From: Plutella xylostella
Taxonomy: Eukaryota; Arthropoda; Insecta; Lepidoptera; Plutellidae
Length of the DNA: 64,000 nucleotides
NCBI RefSeq assembly: GCF_932276165.1
Contig: NC_063982.1
Location: 2,559,501-2,623,500 of the forward strand
Direction of reading: 5' to 3'
Positions 36,101-44,359 of this stretch are shown here, one piece after another (positions within the stretch are counted from its first letter, which is position 1; every line of letters starts with the position of its first letter). A program made the translations under genes and the position numbers. The notes under the pieces were generated by a model. The model did no database searches, was not told the DNA's origin, and saw only the letters and a list, made by a program, of their open reading frames with translations.

Positions 36101-39100
36101 AAGAGCCAGTGTCCATAATGTCAAATCTTCTGATCTAGTATTTGCAGCAAACACTTTAAAGAAAACTCCTAAGACACAAAACAGTCCGGAAATAGTTAAA
36201 GAAGTAATAAAAGCAGAAAAGAATGAAGCCAAACCCACTGGAATTATGTCCGGTTTGTCAAGAAAGTTGAATTTTAACCAATCTAAAAGAGATAAAAATC
36301 GCAAAGTAGAAGAACCTAAAAAACCCAAACCCAAGGTTGAAATCAAAACATATCATGAAGAGCACTCAAGAGGTATGACAAAAGATGAGGTAATCTGCCA
36401 CAGGAAAGCCAAAAACAAAATTGATATGTTCCAAAAACACATCTGGAAAATGCAATCTGATTCTGAAAATAGTTCGAGGAGAAGCTCTTTGTCATCCTCC
36501 CAAGAGATGAAAACATCGTTTTCTAAACCGAAAAAAATCAACGTTGTGAAACGCCGAAGTTCTGACTTGGTCCAAGAAACTAAAAAGATCTTCGAACCTA
36601 TTGAGTTCAAACATGGTAGCACTTCGTCCATCGACAAAAAATCCAATTTAACCTACCAAACTACAACTTATAAACCCGTAATTTCTAAATCTATTTCCGG
36701 AAATGTCCACGAAAAAATCAAGAAGTTTTCTGAAGGACCGAGTAAGATTGACAATCCTCCAGTTAAAATTCCGAGACAGAAGAAAGAAAGCAAAAGAAGG
36801 AGCTTCAAAAAAAAATCAGTCAAGAAGACGATTCTAAAAATGAAAAAAGACGTAGAAGATGTTCTGTAGATATAGAAAAAGAAGATATGCAAATGCATGA
36901 TTTGAATTTGTGTACTTAGATGATGTGTTGTGTCCTTGATTGTGATTTCGTAGATTCTAACTTGACAACTGCCATTAATTTAGTGTCGATTCTTTAGTCT
37001 AATTATGCGTAATTTTCGTTGCTTGTGTTTCTATTACTTTCTCGTCACATGTATTTAGCCTTTAGATGTTTTTCTTATAGTCTACTACATTCTAGTTACT
37101 ATAAAATAGGTTGTAGCTCACTTTTTTCTCTCACATTTTACTTTTAGTACCTACCTATAGTGTTAGTTACAAAGAAATTAGTTTTGTTGTTTTATTCCAC
37201 ATCATACACAGTAGAAACGATATCTACTTGCCCATCACACCTTTTAAGACACTTCGTAAGCATCTCCAATAGCTGACATAAATCATTTGAATGTTGTTGC
37301 TTTATATGTTTAATGTATTTCGTACTTACCCTAGAAATAGCTATAAAATGTGTTATCTACTCTTCAATACCCTTCACCCATCTTACTACGGCTGAATTTA
37401 ATTCGCCAAATTGAACACCTAATTTCATATGAGTAACGTAGGACCTTGCCAAACCACACCTTATTTTGTTGCACCTTATCCCCTACCAGAAGCATCCCGC
37501 TTTTGGCAAACATAGATAATTATAAATGGCTACCTATCATTAATTATTTCGACACCAGATTCCAAGGCTGGAAAACTCATACAAATCATTACATTTTGAA
37601 CAATAATAATAAGAATCTGATTTGCATCATTCAATACTTCACCCACCCAAACCCCCAACCTCATCAATCGGCTAGCAAAAGCCCTCAGTAGTAACGCTAG
37701 TCTGCACACAGTTGGCGCCCCCCTGTCCTGCTGTTCGACGCCCCCGCCCCCGTTCGAGGAGGCGCCCCCAGCGCGCACCAGCCGCACTAACAGCTCATCT
37801 ACAACGTCGTCGTCTGCGTCCGGGCGTCGTCGTGGTGCGTCGTCGGCTGCCAGTGTTATAACGACGTCATCTGCGTCGTCGCTCGCGTTGACGCCGGCCG
37901 CGTTGAGTAGCGCACGGAGCAATGATGCTAGGTATGTTGGGTTTTATATTAGCTTTGTAACTTGTATTTCATTATTTTAGTGAATAAATCTTATGTTGCA
38001 TAGGAAAGCCGACATAGGGTGATTCAGGGTGTCATGTGAACTACTTTTGTGCAACAACCTTTAAAATTTAGGATTCCCCGTTTTTTTTTTCGAAATTTCA
38101 ATAGCTGTATAACATAAGTTCACTATGACCCCGTCAGTCCCTGCTTAGCTTACAAAACCCTTTTTTAACACTCTGTATATTTGTTTCCTTTTCCTTACTG
38201 TGTACCTTAACCTCTAGAGACCCTGTCGCCTCATACCTACGAGGACATCATAAAGACATCCACCACAGGGCTCAGACAAAGCAGCAAATTGCAGCCACCG
38301 AAATCTTACCTTAATAGACATAGAATCTTAAGTACCTACTGTTACAATTCAAAACCTCCCAGCTCAGCACCATACCTCTCTAACACCTGCTACCTCATCC
38401 GCAGCGTATGTTGGACGCCGCCGGCGTCGGTGGAGGGCTCCACGCCGACCTGGACCGAGGGCACACCCAGCTTCACGGAGTCCAGTAGCAGCGAGCAAGG
38501 TGAGTGTGAAGTTGCATTGAACGGGTGTAAAATGTGTGTATATCAAAACGCGTATTAGTAGGTATCTCGGCAATGGTGGTATGGTCCATACTTATTACTG
38601 ATTACGACCTGAACCGAGGGCACCCTCAGCTTCACCGAGTCCAGTAGCAGCGAGCAAGGTGAGTGCAGGGCGAGTGTGAAATGTGTCAATGTGGAAATGC
38701 TGAAATACACTTTATCACTTTCTCCACTACGCCCAAGGTTAACTGTAAGATAATGCTTTTAGCATTAAGTTCGCCTATGTAAAAATTGAATTTTATGTGC
38801 AATAAAGAATTTAATAATAAGGGGCCGTCCATTAATCACGTGAGGTCGTTTTTCTCATTTTTTGACCCCCCCCCCCCTCCCCCCTGGTGATATTTGGTGA
38901 GGTTTGGGACCTCCTAGCAGGTACAATGGTGACATCCATACTTATTACAATATATGGTTGTAGAAGTTCAAGCAGTTGCGGGTACATGGCGCTTTCTATA
39001 TTGTACGGCGAAATACCAGCGACCGCTACACGGCTTCGTGATCGATGTCGTTTAACTAGTTCAATGCCCGTTCCACCAATCATAGCGCCGTATTATTGTA

Positions 39101-42100
39101 AATTCCAGGCTACCCAATAACCCCGGCCCGCGGCGCCACTCCCGTGGACGGGCGACGCTCCCCCCGCGCGCCGCCGCCCCCCGCGCGCGCCTCCGCCATC
39201 AACTGTCTCACTAGCGAAATGGTGAGTCTCTTCTATGCTGACTGGGTTAGTCTTTGATGGGGTATACTACTATTTACTGAGGCCCGGTTTCGCGATACTC
39301 TGTTAGATTGAAATAAGGGATTAGTTGTTGACTTTTGGCACATCTGTCTGTGTTTTATATGGACATGACGTATAGTTGACGACATTACAATGTAACCGGA
39401 TTGTTAATGATCTAACAGGCTATGGTGAAACTAGGAATAAGACTTCTATTATAAACTGATGTAGATGCGACACAAGCGCGGGATCTTTTATTCGTACCGT
39501 TTCTTTAGAATTGCCATCTAATTTGTTAGTGTATGTTTTTACTTTATTTACATAGTAAGTTATCTTACTTATCTACCTCTGTTTATATAGAAGTCTTGGT
39601 TATTGGGCGAACGTCAGAACTGAGTTGTCATAGTCATAGTGTTGTTCCACGCACTACAAGTATATTGGATAATTAACACTAACCGTACATTTATATACTT
39701 CGTTATAGTTTAAAATGTAGATATTATACATTCTGACTTCATCTTAACTTAGTTTTTTGAACTTCTATAATTCTATTCTACTTACATACCTCACTATACT
39801 TCGGTAGATTTTGCACTCTAGTTTAAGGTTCACATTAATTACTAATACACTCACGTTCCACTAACAAAATTCCGACAGTAAATAGCCTCAATTTTTTTTA
39901 TAGATTTAATAGGAAATTGCAACAAAATGTTTACGTATTTAGTTGGTGATATTCTGGTGAGCTTTTAAATGTACTTCAATATTGTAGACGGCCATTAAGT
40001 TAGCCTTTTCCACTTATAAGTAACTTGGAAATTTTCTGACTGGAACTTTTTCTTTGCCCGTGAGTGTAGTATGTTAGGTACTTGTACTAAATAAAGTATT
40101 TTGGAATGATATCTATAGCTAGAATTTGGAAGTTAATTAAAGTTTTAGTTTCGGGAATAAAATAATCGATTCCCATACGAGCGTAGCCGTTGCCTTAAGA
40201 AAAATATAGATGGCGCTAGCGTTGGCAAAACTACCACGCGGGAAACACAGATAGCGTTGTTGCACTAGTAGCAATTTATGTATGGTTAAGGTACCTAACC
40301 TAATCTACAGGATGATTATAATTCCGCTTCACACTGCACAGCTTAATGTAACACTTATTTTATCAGCATTGTGCTCAAATAATTATATACTTACTAGGAA
40401 TGTCCCTAACTTTGACTTGTTTTTTTTATATTTTTAGTGTATTTAGCGAATATCCAAACTAATGCTGCATTTATACTTTTGGACGCTGCTTTTTACGGTG
40501 GGTTTCATATAATTAGTTGCACTTAAAAGAACGCGTAGATAACGACTACCAATGATTAGAAAAAACACATAATATATATACATATTTACATAGCAATCGC
40601 CTCCATTTTGTTTTCAACAATTCCATTGCTAGCTTATTAATATTTTAGGAGATGTAATTTTTTTAAATAACCTAATCTTTATCAAATTGGGTGCTTCCAT
40701 TTTGAGGAAAGCGTTTTAAAACAGTAGGTACTATTTTTGATGGTATGTCTAAGGGTGCCAATTGGCCGACAACGAGATGAGGTTGCAATAGACGACAAGT
40801 CGCAACGTCACTTCTGAAGGCCTAGCACGGGGTGCTAGGTGCGCATTCTAGGACGTGACAAAAGTTTTTCTTCTCACTCACATCGCGCGGCTTCGAGAGC
40901 GAGTGTTACGGAAAACTTTCATCACATCTTGACGTGCGCGTCTTGCGCCCCGTGCTAGCCCTTATGGTTGAGGTGTTCATTTGGCAGCTAAGTCACATGA
41001 CGATTGACGACACAACCATAGTAATCATAGCCTGTAGTACGAGTTTTGCAATTTATGTAAACGAAAAAAGTTTTAGTATTCTTCTGTCACCTGCATACAT
41101 TATCTGTCAAAAATTTCATGATAGTTTCCGCTAGAGGCGCCACTTTGTATGCGAGAAAACTGTAACTTTTATAGTTTTCGACAAACTGTCAAACCTATAC
41201 TAGACGTGCAGTAGTGATTGCGCGACCATGGCGTGCTATTGCCACTTCAATTCAGTTGAAGCCAATTTACACCTTAATGCAATGTGGTTTAGTAAGAGGG
41301 TCGTTTGGCATTTGGAATTAAAGTCTTTGGCACTAAAGCCACTGTTAATCGGAATTGTTTTTTTTAAATTATCGAATTTGCATTTTATAAGCTAGAATAA
41401 TGTTGCACATTTGAATTCGATGCCAAAAATGTGGACCCATTTATGTGTATTTAATAATTAAAAATACGGTTATCATGCCCGTTATTGTAGACGCATTCGA
41501 CTTTTTAAAAATGTTTTTCAGTAAAAAAAAAGTCATAATAAACCAATTAGCAATTTAGTCCGTTATATGGGTTAGTCTTGGTTAAAAAAAATACATTGTA
41601 CTTTTTTATTAAAAAAAAACTCTACTTTATTATTTTATTTTTTATCAATGCCGATCAATAATATGACTGTACTACCTTACTACCATTAAAATGGGTGAAA
41701 ACTTATAAATCTAGACATTATAGTCATTCATTACATTAAATAGATTTTTTTAAATTTTTGTTACAAATTGCTATTTGGTTTATTATCAAGCTACATTTAC
41801 GGGTATTGTTCTCGTGAAAATTACGTAGTTGGCTGATTTTCTCAGTCTCATAGAAAATATAAAACTGTTTAGAAAAAAACGACTGATTTGGTCAAGATAA
41901 AATAGAAGTAAACGATTACCGCTTAAGTTCATTTTAGATAACGTTTTTTTTAATCGGCCTGTATTTTCACACGCCGATTTTTTATATCTTGTAAATTATT
42001 TAAAACGATTTAAAAATCATATCAATTGGTTTGCATAGTACAAATTCGGGTAAAATATTGTAATTCATAATGCCTTTGAATATAAATCTTATTTATTTTA

Positions 42101-43725
42101 TAATTATTATTTTTCGCTTGCCAAACTGACCAAAAGCCGACAGTTGTTGTTACAATAAATAACCAGTATTTACTCTCAACGTGTTATTAAAGCTATGACT
42201 TAAATGGTTGTTCAAAGATAATGAAAGCAATCTGTTAAACGCTTAAAAATATAACCCGCTTTTTGTGAATGTACTTAAATAATGTTAATATGTATAATGT
42301 TTCCAATTGAAGGGGTTTTTACAAAAACAACTGCCTAAAAGCAATCATTGTCATGCTTTAAGTTTATTTTTAAAGTTTTTTTTAATGTAAATTGAATTTT
42401 TAAAAACTGTGTTTTTTATTGCAAAATGGCGGTTTTACCGTTCCATATTGCATATTGGATGACAATTTCAGTGATATTAGGAACCGAAACTTAAAAAATA
42501 CAATGTAAAAGTAGTTAATTGTTACGTTGTTGTTGTTTTTGTAAAAATCCTTCAATTATGATCAGATGTATGTCGTTTAATTGTCTGTAGGCATTTTCCA
42601 CTCCCCCGGTTTTTTACCAAAGTTCGTAAACTAATACAGGGTGTTGCAAAAATGGTATAGTAAGGAGGTAACTCAGCTTGTCATCCAGAACAGCTTTTTA
42701 AAATTAGTTATAAAACAATAAATACAAAAAAACATGTATTGACATAAAACAATATGAAAATTTCTGAAGGTCCTAGAATAAAAGTTTAAGACCACCCTGC
42801 TTACTAAACTCATTTGGATGTTAACCCTGTATACCTAAATTATATCCGCAATAGAATTTTTAAATAAAACCAAAACAGCTTCTTTTAAAATTCATATGGG
42901 TACTTATATACATAATACGTACTTTAAAATGTTTACAGACAATATCGTTGATTTATGTACGAGGTGACCAATGTAATTCAAAAACTACTGTGAGATAATA
43001 AAATTTTATTTATCACAAATTAGCAATGCCATATAAAACATAAATTAAACTTTTATTTTAAAATCATTAAGTATAGAAATTGGACTAAATTACCAATTGC
43101 AATATTTTCTTAAATTACAAATTGCAATATTTTCTTACTTACTGTCGATTTTTTATTTTATTTTATAAGAGGTCCCGTGGAGGTCCTTTACAATACTTTT
43201 AGGTTGGCTATGGTCACCTCTATACGTAATCTAGAGCTGTTTCGTTATTTGTGTCGTTGTTACTATTATATCAATACATATTGTATATTTGTTGTTGTTA
43301 ACTATTTAAGACAATCGATAATATGTAGGTAAATAATAAAAAAAAACATTTTGAAAAATATCGCCGCATTTTTAATCATTTACGCTTGGTGGAAAAAGAA
43401 ATGGTGCATGTTTTTTGGTACGTTAAAATAGTGCATCCATTAAAATACTAATGCCATATTTAGCTTGCTTCTGCTCCAAATGGCCTGCTATCTAACAAAA
43501 AGGTAAGTTTTTATAGGTTATTAATATTGATTACCTTTATGTTTACTTAACTTCCATCTCAGTCAGTACTTTAGTAAAAAAATTATATTTTTTTTCAAAA
43601 AATGTTTTATGTTATTTTTTCAGGCTGAAATAACGCATCTTGTATCAGAAACTTCAAGAATCGAAATAACATCTTATGACATCCAACAAGCGGAAACTGA
43701 AGGGATATATACTTTAAATAAATAA
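17969..43725 (+). CDS. PIP5K: Type I phosphatidylinositol-4-phosphate 5-kinase gene, 3' part (multi-exon span)
   Basis: Exons A-H encode the lipid kinase core from SNPGASGS to KFRTLVTSYI. Exon I and alternative 3' exons follow. The enzyme phosphorylates PI4P to PI(4,5)P2 at the plasma membrane (family knowledge). Visible signatures are DDEFIIKTVQHKE (ATP-binding lysine strand), DLKGSTYKRK, IMDYSLLVG, GIIDILQSY (metal-binding Asp) and the substrate loop DTVSVHRPSFYAQRF. Core join: 17969-18133, 19058-19210, 20023-20175, 20685-20806, 23197-23289, 23792-23924, 25298-25385, 26728-26790, 28689-28763. All junctions are GT/AG and phases match. The first roughly 150 kinase residues are missing from the window and should lie upstream. 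This is a type I enzyme of the skittles/PIP5K59B kind, not type II or PIKfyve. Confidence 0.93.
18134..19057. other. Intron A-B with local duplications
   Basis: Besides the exon copy, the intron contains direct repeats of GCGTAGCGTRAGGTGxxxTA and CACAATATTTGTTAG (about 18360-18545). No other feature seen. Confidence 0.6.
18580..18670 (+). pseudogene. Partial tandem copy of exon A (3' half plus donor)
   Basis: 91 bp matching 18043-18133 with one visible difference (CTCGAC to CTCCAC, Asp to His), followed by a good donor GTGAGG. The 5' half of the exon and an acceptor are missing. The similarity continues into the intron (TAGATGGxxCTGT, AAGTAGTTT, CTxGATGTCGCT), so the duplication spans the exon edge and flanking intron. 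Confidence 0.9.
19058..19210 (+). CDS. PIP5K: PIP5K exon B (DLKGSTYKRK)
   Basis: 51 codons, phase 0 at both ends, acceptor TTACCCACAG and donor GTAACT. It encodes NPRTLLPKFFGLYCYQC through VAMNNILPSAVKLH to YDLKGSTYKRK, the conserved PI-phosphate kinase block that contains the Lys-Gly-Ser motif. Confidence 0.96.
19211..20022. other. Intron B-C, nothing notable
   Basis: AT-rich with no coding signal or repeat structure recognised. Confidence 0.5.
20023..20175 (+). CDS. PIP5K: PIP5K exon C
   Basis: 51 codons, phase 0 at both ends, acceptor CCACCAACAG and donor GTAAAT. It encodes the basic insert ANKSEKQKKSPTYKDLDFME followed by ADTYTALIKTMQRDCRVLES. Confidence 0.96.
20176..20684. other. Intron C-D, nothing notable
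   Basis: 509 bp of AT-rich sequence ending in the CTTCTTCCAG acceptor. No repeat or coding signal recognised. Confidence 0.5.
20685..20806 (+). CDS. PIP5K: PIP5K exon D (IMDYSLLVG)
   Basis: 122 nt, phase 0 in and phase 2 out. The catalytic IMDYSLLVGIHNLDEAQRE is followed by a hydrophilic segment (SSAREQAASDSDAQPG) typical of the variable insert of type I kinases. Confidence 0.95.
21129..21223 (+). pseudogene. Partial tandem copy of exon D (3' three quarters plus donor)
   Basis: 95 bp matching 20712-20806 with three visible changes, followed by a donor GTAACT. It lacks the IMDYSLL start and an acceptor. The duplicated unit is larger (about 20712-21128 and 21129-21560): both halves carry GTGTATTT(AT)CGGAAGCAA, CAATAGCGATCGAGCG and AAACTGATTCATCAAGT. 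Confidence 0.9.
22212..22256 (+). CDS. PIP5K: Candidate 45-nt cassette exon of PIP5K
   Basis: The acceptor AACATTTCAG is preceded by a C/T-rich tract (22145-22210). The segment enters in phase 2 and, if the donor GTACGC at 22257 is used, leaves in phase 2. It would therefore insert 15 residues (SDAKEDFGTQVKRT plus Gln) between exons D and E without disturbing the frame. The donor is weak. Without it, the frame stops at a TGA near 22277. Confidence 0.35.
23061..23086 (+). pseudogene. Partial tandem copy of exon E 5' edge with acceptor
   Basis: The segment GTTGCAGGTCCATCAACCGG and onward repeats at 23190. The upstream sequence CTGCCATTCAACA plus C-rich tract is also duplicated, so the repeat unit is about 130 bp. 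Splicing to this copy would give RSINRQRL and then an unrelated tail with an early stop. Confidence 0.8.
23197..23289 (+). CDS. PIP5K: PIP5K exon E
   Basis: 93 nt, phase 2 in and phase 2 out, donor GTGAGT. It encodes SINRQRLVAHSTAMESIQAE and the acidic SEPIDEEEDVP of the kinase insert. Confidence 0.94.
23290..23791. other. Intron E-F, contains repeat scraps
   Basis: A CCCTA microsatellite lies at about 23390-23410. Nearby are GGACCCGGCGAACTTTATACC and AATCGGTTCAGCCGTTCT, both typical of a dispersed lepidopteran repeat. A GC-rich scrap at 23595-23715 ends in an ATAC microsatellite. Confidence 0.5.
23792..23924 (+). CDS. PIP5K: PIP5K exon F (GIIDILQSY)
   Basis: 133 nt, phase 2 in and phase 0 out. 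It encodes PGGIPARNARGERLLLFLG and IIDILQSYRLRKKLEHTWKS. The Asp of IID is the DFG-equivalent metal ligand of the PIP kinase fold. Confidence 0.96.
23975..23999 (+). repeat. 25-bp copy of an exon F segment in the next intron
   Basis: GGAATAATCGACATTCTGCA and the following CTGCAGTCGT-type bases match exon F at about 23845 with one change. It lies next to a local duplication of GTGACGTCACAGCG. It is a short relic of another exon-edge duplication. Confidence 0.65.
24225..25141 (+). pseudogene. 5'-truncated non-LTR retrotransposon in intron F-G
   Basis: The open frame runs to 24961 and starts within the reverse transcriptase just before the catalytic YADD (VCVNNLSYADDMVLLSPS). It continues through LKYNVKKTEFMVFKAG and FRYLGHLLTED to the C-terminus. 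The 3' UTR ends in an AATAAAG-like signal and an ATT microsatellite (about 25121-25141). The endonuclease and most of the reverse transcriptase are missing, so it is inactive although still open. The 5' boundary is uncertain; the preceding 24060-24140 has the ACCCGTGCCCC scrap of another common repeat. Confidence 0.8.
25298..25385 (+). CDS. PIP5K: PIP5K exon G (substrate-specificity loop)
   Basis: 88 nt, phase 0 in and phase 1 out, donor GTGAGT. It encodes DTVSVHRPSFYAQRFLDFMA and KTVFKKIPS. The loop position that is Glu in mammalian type I enzymes (FYAERF) is Gln here. Confidence 0.95.
25386..26727. other. Intron G-H
   Basis: AT-rich. A segment at about 25825-25925 (GGCCTGTCGAACATCTGTCA, CATACAAGTTACGTCA) belongs to the same repeat family as 48085-48150. 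Confidence 0.5.
26728..26790 (+). CDS. PIP5K: PIP5K exon H (end of kinase domain)
   Basis: 63 nt, phase 1 in and phase 1 out. It encodes LDLPEIKGNHRKFRTLVTSY and closes the kinase domain. The donor is GTACCG. Confidence 0.93.
   Translation, partial: WTCPRSRGTTASSARSSPAT
26791..28688. other. Intron H-I, nothing notable
   Basis: Very T-rich on the + strand with many poly-T runs. No feature recognised. Confidence 0.5.
28689..28763 (+). CDS. PIP5K: PIP5K exon I (ALKHSPSKRKS)
   Basis: 75 nt, phase 1 at both ends, so it can be included or skipped without changing frame. It encodes ALKHSPSKRKSIAKPSRAAE and DIDTP. ALKHSPSK is the conserved segment after the kinase domain in type I enzymes. Confidence 0.93.
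28764..29436. other. Intron I-J
   Basis: Contains the palindrome TTTTTGACAGCTGTCAAAAA near 28885. No other feature seen. Confidence 0.5.
29437..30602 (+). CDS. PIP5K: PIP5K alternative terminal exon J, 387-residue hydrophilic tail
   Basis: Acceptor TTTGTACCGCAG, phase 1 in, open to a TGA at 30600-30602. It would follow exon I directly (GRKYNRTIKDYDPDYIDLRN...). The tail is Ser/Thr-rich and predicted disordered by eye. It contains EKFKQFFVDIGLV and several QT motifs (DSGIQTDN, DAQTGF, RSTQTVY, QSQTNE) that resemble LC8 dynein-light-chain binding sites. AATAAA at about 31107 could serve polyadenylation. Vertebrate type I kinases have shorter tails, so this exon is the most divergent part of the gene. 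It could also be an internal exon if a donor inside it is used. Confidence 0.8.
31555..31726. repeat. Palindromic element family P1, copy 1
   Basis: Starts CTCTAGTACGGGTTTTG and ends AAAACCCGTACTAGAC, with imperfect complementarity through AAAACGAAAAAAG / CTTTTTTCGTTTTC. Related copies lie at 41032-41205, 62925-63093 and 63103-63276. Likely a MITE; no target duplication is evident. Confidence 0.75.
32427..32568. repeat. Foldback element family P2, copy 1
   Basis: Terminal inverted repeats GGGCTAGCATGGGGCGCAAG and CTTGCGCCCCATGCTAGCCC are essentially perfect. The interior is only about 100 bp. A second, more diverged copy is at 40819-40962. Confidence 0.85.
33163..34006. mobile_element. 844-bp element with GTAGGGTCAAGTGTT termini
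   Basis: Terminal inverted repeats are GTAGGGTCAAGTGTT (33163) and AACACTTGACCCTAC (ending 34006). Subterminal CATAGGTACA / CACAGGTAC motifs recur through the interior in both directions (for example 33368, 33600, 33632, 33966, 33981). No transposase frame is present and no exact target duplication was found. Probably a non-autonomous DNA transposon with clustered internal protein-binding motifs. Confidence 0.65.
34167..34196 (+). CDS. PIP5K: Candidate 30-nt microexon of PIP5K
   Basis: Acceptor GCTGCCTCACAG and donor GTGAGA enclose exactly 30 nt. It enters in phase 1 and leaves in phase 1, encoding GSSGMGSGKA. This phase matches exons H, I, J, K and L, so it can be spliced between I and K or L without a frame change. 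It has no stop and has consensus sites on both sides, but there is no independent support. Confidence 0.5.
35347..36869 (+). CDS. PIP5K: PIP5K alternative 3' exon K, up to 506 residues
   Basis: Acceptor CGCCTGTAG, phase 1 in. The first 243 nt are GC-richer and encode TSPSVTSPVSTAAKII and the proline-rich RVPPPVPPRGSPKPKR, a likely SH3-binding site. A phase-1 donor (AAAG then GTGAAC) at 35590 makes 35347-35589 a possible symmetric cassette that could splice on to exon L. If that donor is not used, the frame stays open to a TAG at 36867-36869. That gives a Lys/Ser-rich tail with KKPKPKVEIKTYHEEHSRGM and a very basic end (KKESKRRSFKKKSVKKTIL). Both forms are plausible, and the long open frame argues the extension is translated. 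Confidence 0.75.
36870..37675. other. 3' UTR of isoform K and intron to exon L
   Basis: AT-rich with no feature recognised. The C-rich tract ACCCACCCAAACCCCCAACC just before 37676 could act as the pyrimidine tract for exon L. Confidence 0.5.
37676..37931 (+). CDS. PIP5K: PIP5K exon L
   Basis: 256 nt, phase 1 in and phase 2 out, donor GTATGT. It encodes AKALSSNASLHTVGAPLSCC, STPPPPFEEAPPARTSR and a long Ser/Thr/Ala-rich low-complexity run. The acceptor CGGCTAG at 37675 is chosen because it restores phase with exons H, I and K'. An acceptor at CCCTCAG (37682) would need another phase. Confidence 0.75.
38405..38499 (+). CDS. PIP5K: PIP5K exon M (WTPPA...WTEGTPSFTESSSS)
   Basis: 95 nt, phase 2 in and phase 1 out, donor GTGAGT. 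It encodes SVCWTPPASVEGSTPTWTEG and TPSFTESSSSEQ, a compact tail motif that looks well conserved in character and joins in frame to exon L. Confidence 0.88.
38605..38658 (+). pseudogene. Partial tandem copy of exon M 3' end plus donor
   Basis: 54 bp from CGACCTGAACCGAGGGCAC to GAGCAAG, followed by GTGAGTG, repeats the end of exon M (about 38446-38499) with a few substitutions. The exon start and acceptor are missing. Confidence 0.85.
39109..39221 (+). CDS. PIP5K: PIP5K exon N
   Basis: 113 nt, phase 1 in and phase 0 out, acceptor TAAATTCCAG and donor GTGAGT. It encodes YPITPARGATPVDGRRSPRA, a run of prolines and arginines, and INCLTSEM. If the donor is ignored, the frame ends 11 codons later at a TGA near 39257. 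Confidence 0.85.
40819..40962. repeat. Foldback element family P2, copy 2
   Basis: Begins GGCCTAGCACGGGG and ends CTTGCGCCCCGTGCTAGCCC. Diverged from the copy at 32427-32568 but with the same termini and the same internal GACGTG / CACGTC motifs. Confidence 0.75.
41032..41205. repeat. Palindromic element family P1, copy 2
   Basis: Runs from CTGTAGTACGAGTTTTGCAA to CTATACTAGAC and shares ACGAAAAAAGTTTT, ATTATCTGTCAAAA and CGCTAGAGGCGCC with the copies near 63000. Confidence 0.75.
42637..42829. repeat. Mariner-type MITE family M1, copy 1
   Basis: Starts TA-CAGGGTGTTGCAAAA and ends AACCCTG-TA. The TA flanks and the CAGGGTGTTGCAAAA end recur at 43874-43985, 46439-46787 and 50292-50671. Confidence 0.65.
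43624..43725 (+). CDS. PIP5K: PIP5K terminal exon O
   Basis: Acceptor TATTTTTTCAG, phase 0 in. It encodes 33 residues (AEITHLVSETSRIEITSYD then a short acidic end) to a TAA at 43723-43725, with overlapping AATAAA signals at 43717-43726. The phase fits exon N exactly. It is short, so its assignment depends on the splice signals and phase alone. Confidence 0.6.
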   Translation, partial: AEITHLVSETSRIEITSYDIQQAETEGIYTLNK

Positions 43726-43873
43726 AAATAAGCTTTAGTGCCCGTTTCACCATGTCTGGATAAAGTTATAGGTGTGATAAAAGTCCTGTGCATGTCCTAT
43801 GGTCGAAGAATATCATTGTGTCATTGCCTAAAACACATAACCTAGTATCCAGACATCGTGTTAAATACTGTAA

Positions 43874-43985
43874 CAGCGTATTGCAAAAGTTGTATACTAA
43901 GCCGGAAGGGGATGACAAAAGTTGTTCAGAATGACATCCTGAGTCACCCCCTTTCGGCTTAGTAGACCCTTTTTGCCACACCCTG
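43874..43985. repeat. Mariner-type MITE family M1, copy 2
   Basis: Imperfect inverted ends CAGCGTATTGCAAAAG / CTTTTTGCCACACCCTG with the inner ACTAAGCCGGAAGGGG / CCCCTTTCGGCTTAGT palindrome. Confidence 0.65.
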
Positions 43986-44359
43986 TATAAGATGGTGTGG
44001 GTGAAGTCTGTCAGATATGAACATTTTAATTTTACTATTCAACCAAGCTGTAATGTTCCTAGCTAACAGTGCATTTTGTACTAACTGACAGACGTATGAC
44101 AGGCTACTAAATACGTTTAGCGTTTGGTGAAATTCCACCTAACATATAGAAAAAATAAATGTCACTTTTGGAACTAACTTTGTCTTACATTTTGACAGTG
44201 ACAGTTGACGATACGCAACGTTAACGGAGGATCGAAACTTGTGCTCACGACTCTGTTCTTTTTCCATATATTTGTGTAGTTTCGAAAATAGTATCGAATC
44301 CTGTGATCGCTGCACAACGACGCGACGTCACCACCCAACAGAGCGAATTATTATACTAA

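Larger units (their letters stand above)
39222..43623. other. Last PIP5K intron
   Basis: 4.4 kb, AT-rich. Holds foldback copies at 40819-40962 and 41032-41205 and a mariner-type MITE at 42637-42829. No coding signal seen. Confidence 0.5.

Noticed and set aside
35960..36898. Antisense frames opposite exon K
   Set aside because: Hydrophobic mirror frames of a Lys/Ser-rich coding sequence; no splice or start support.
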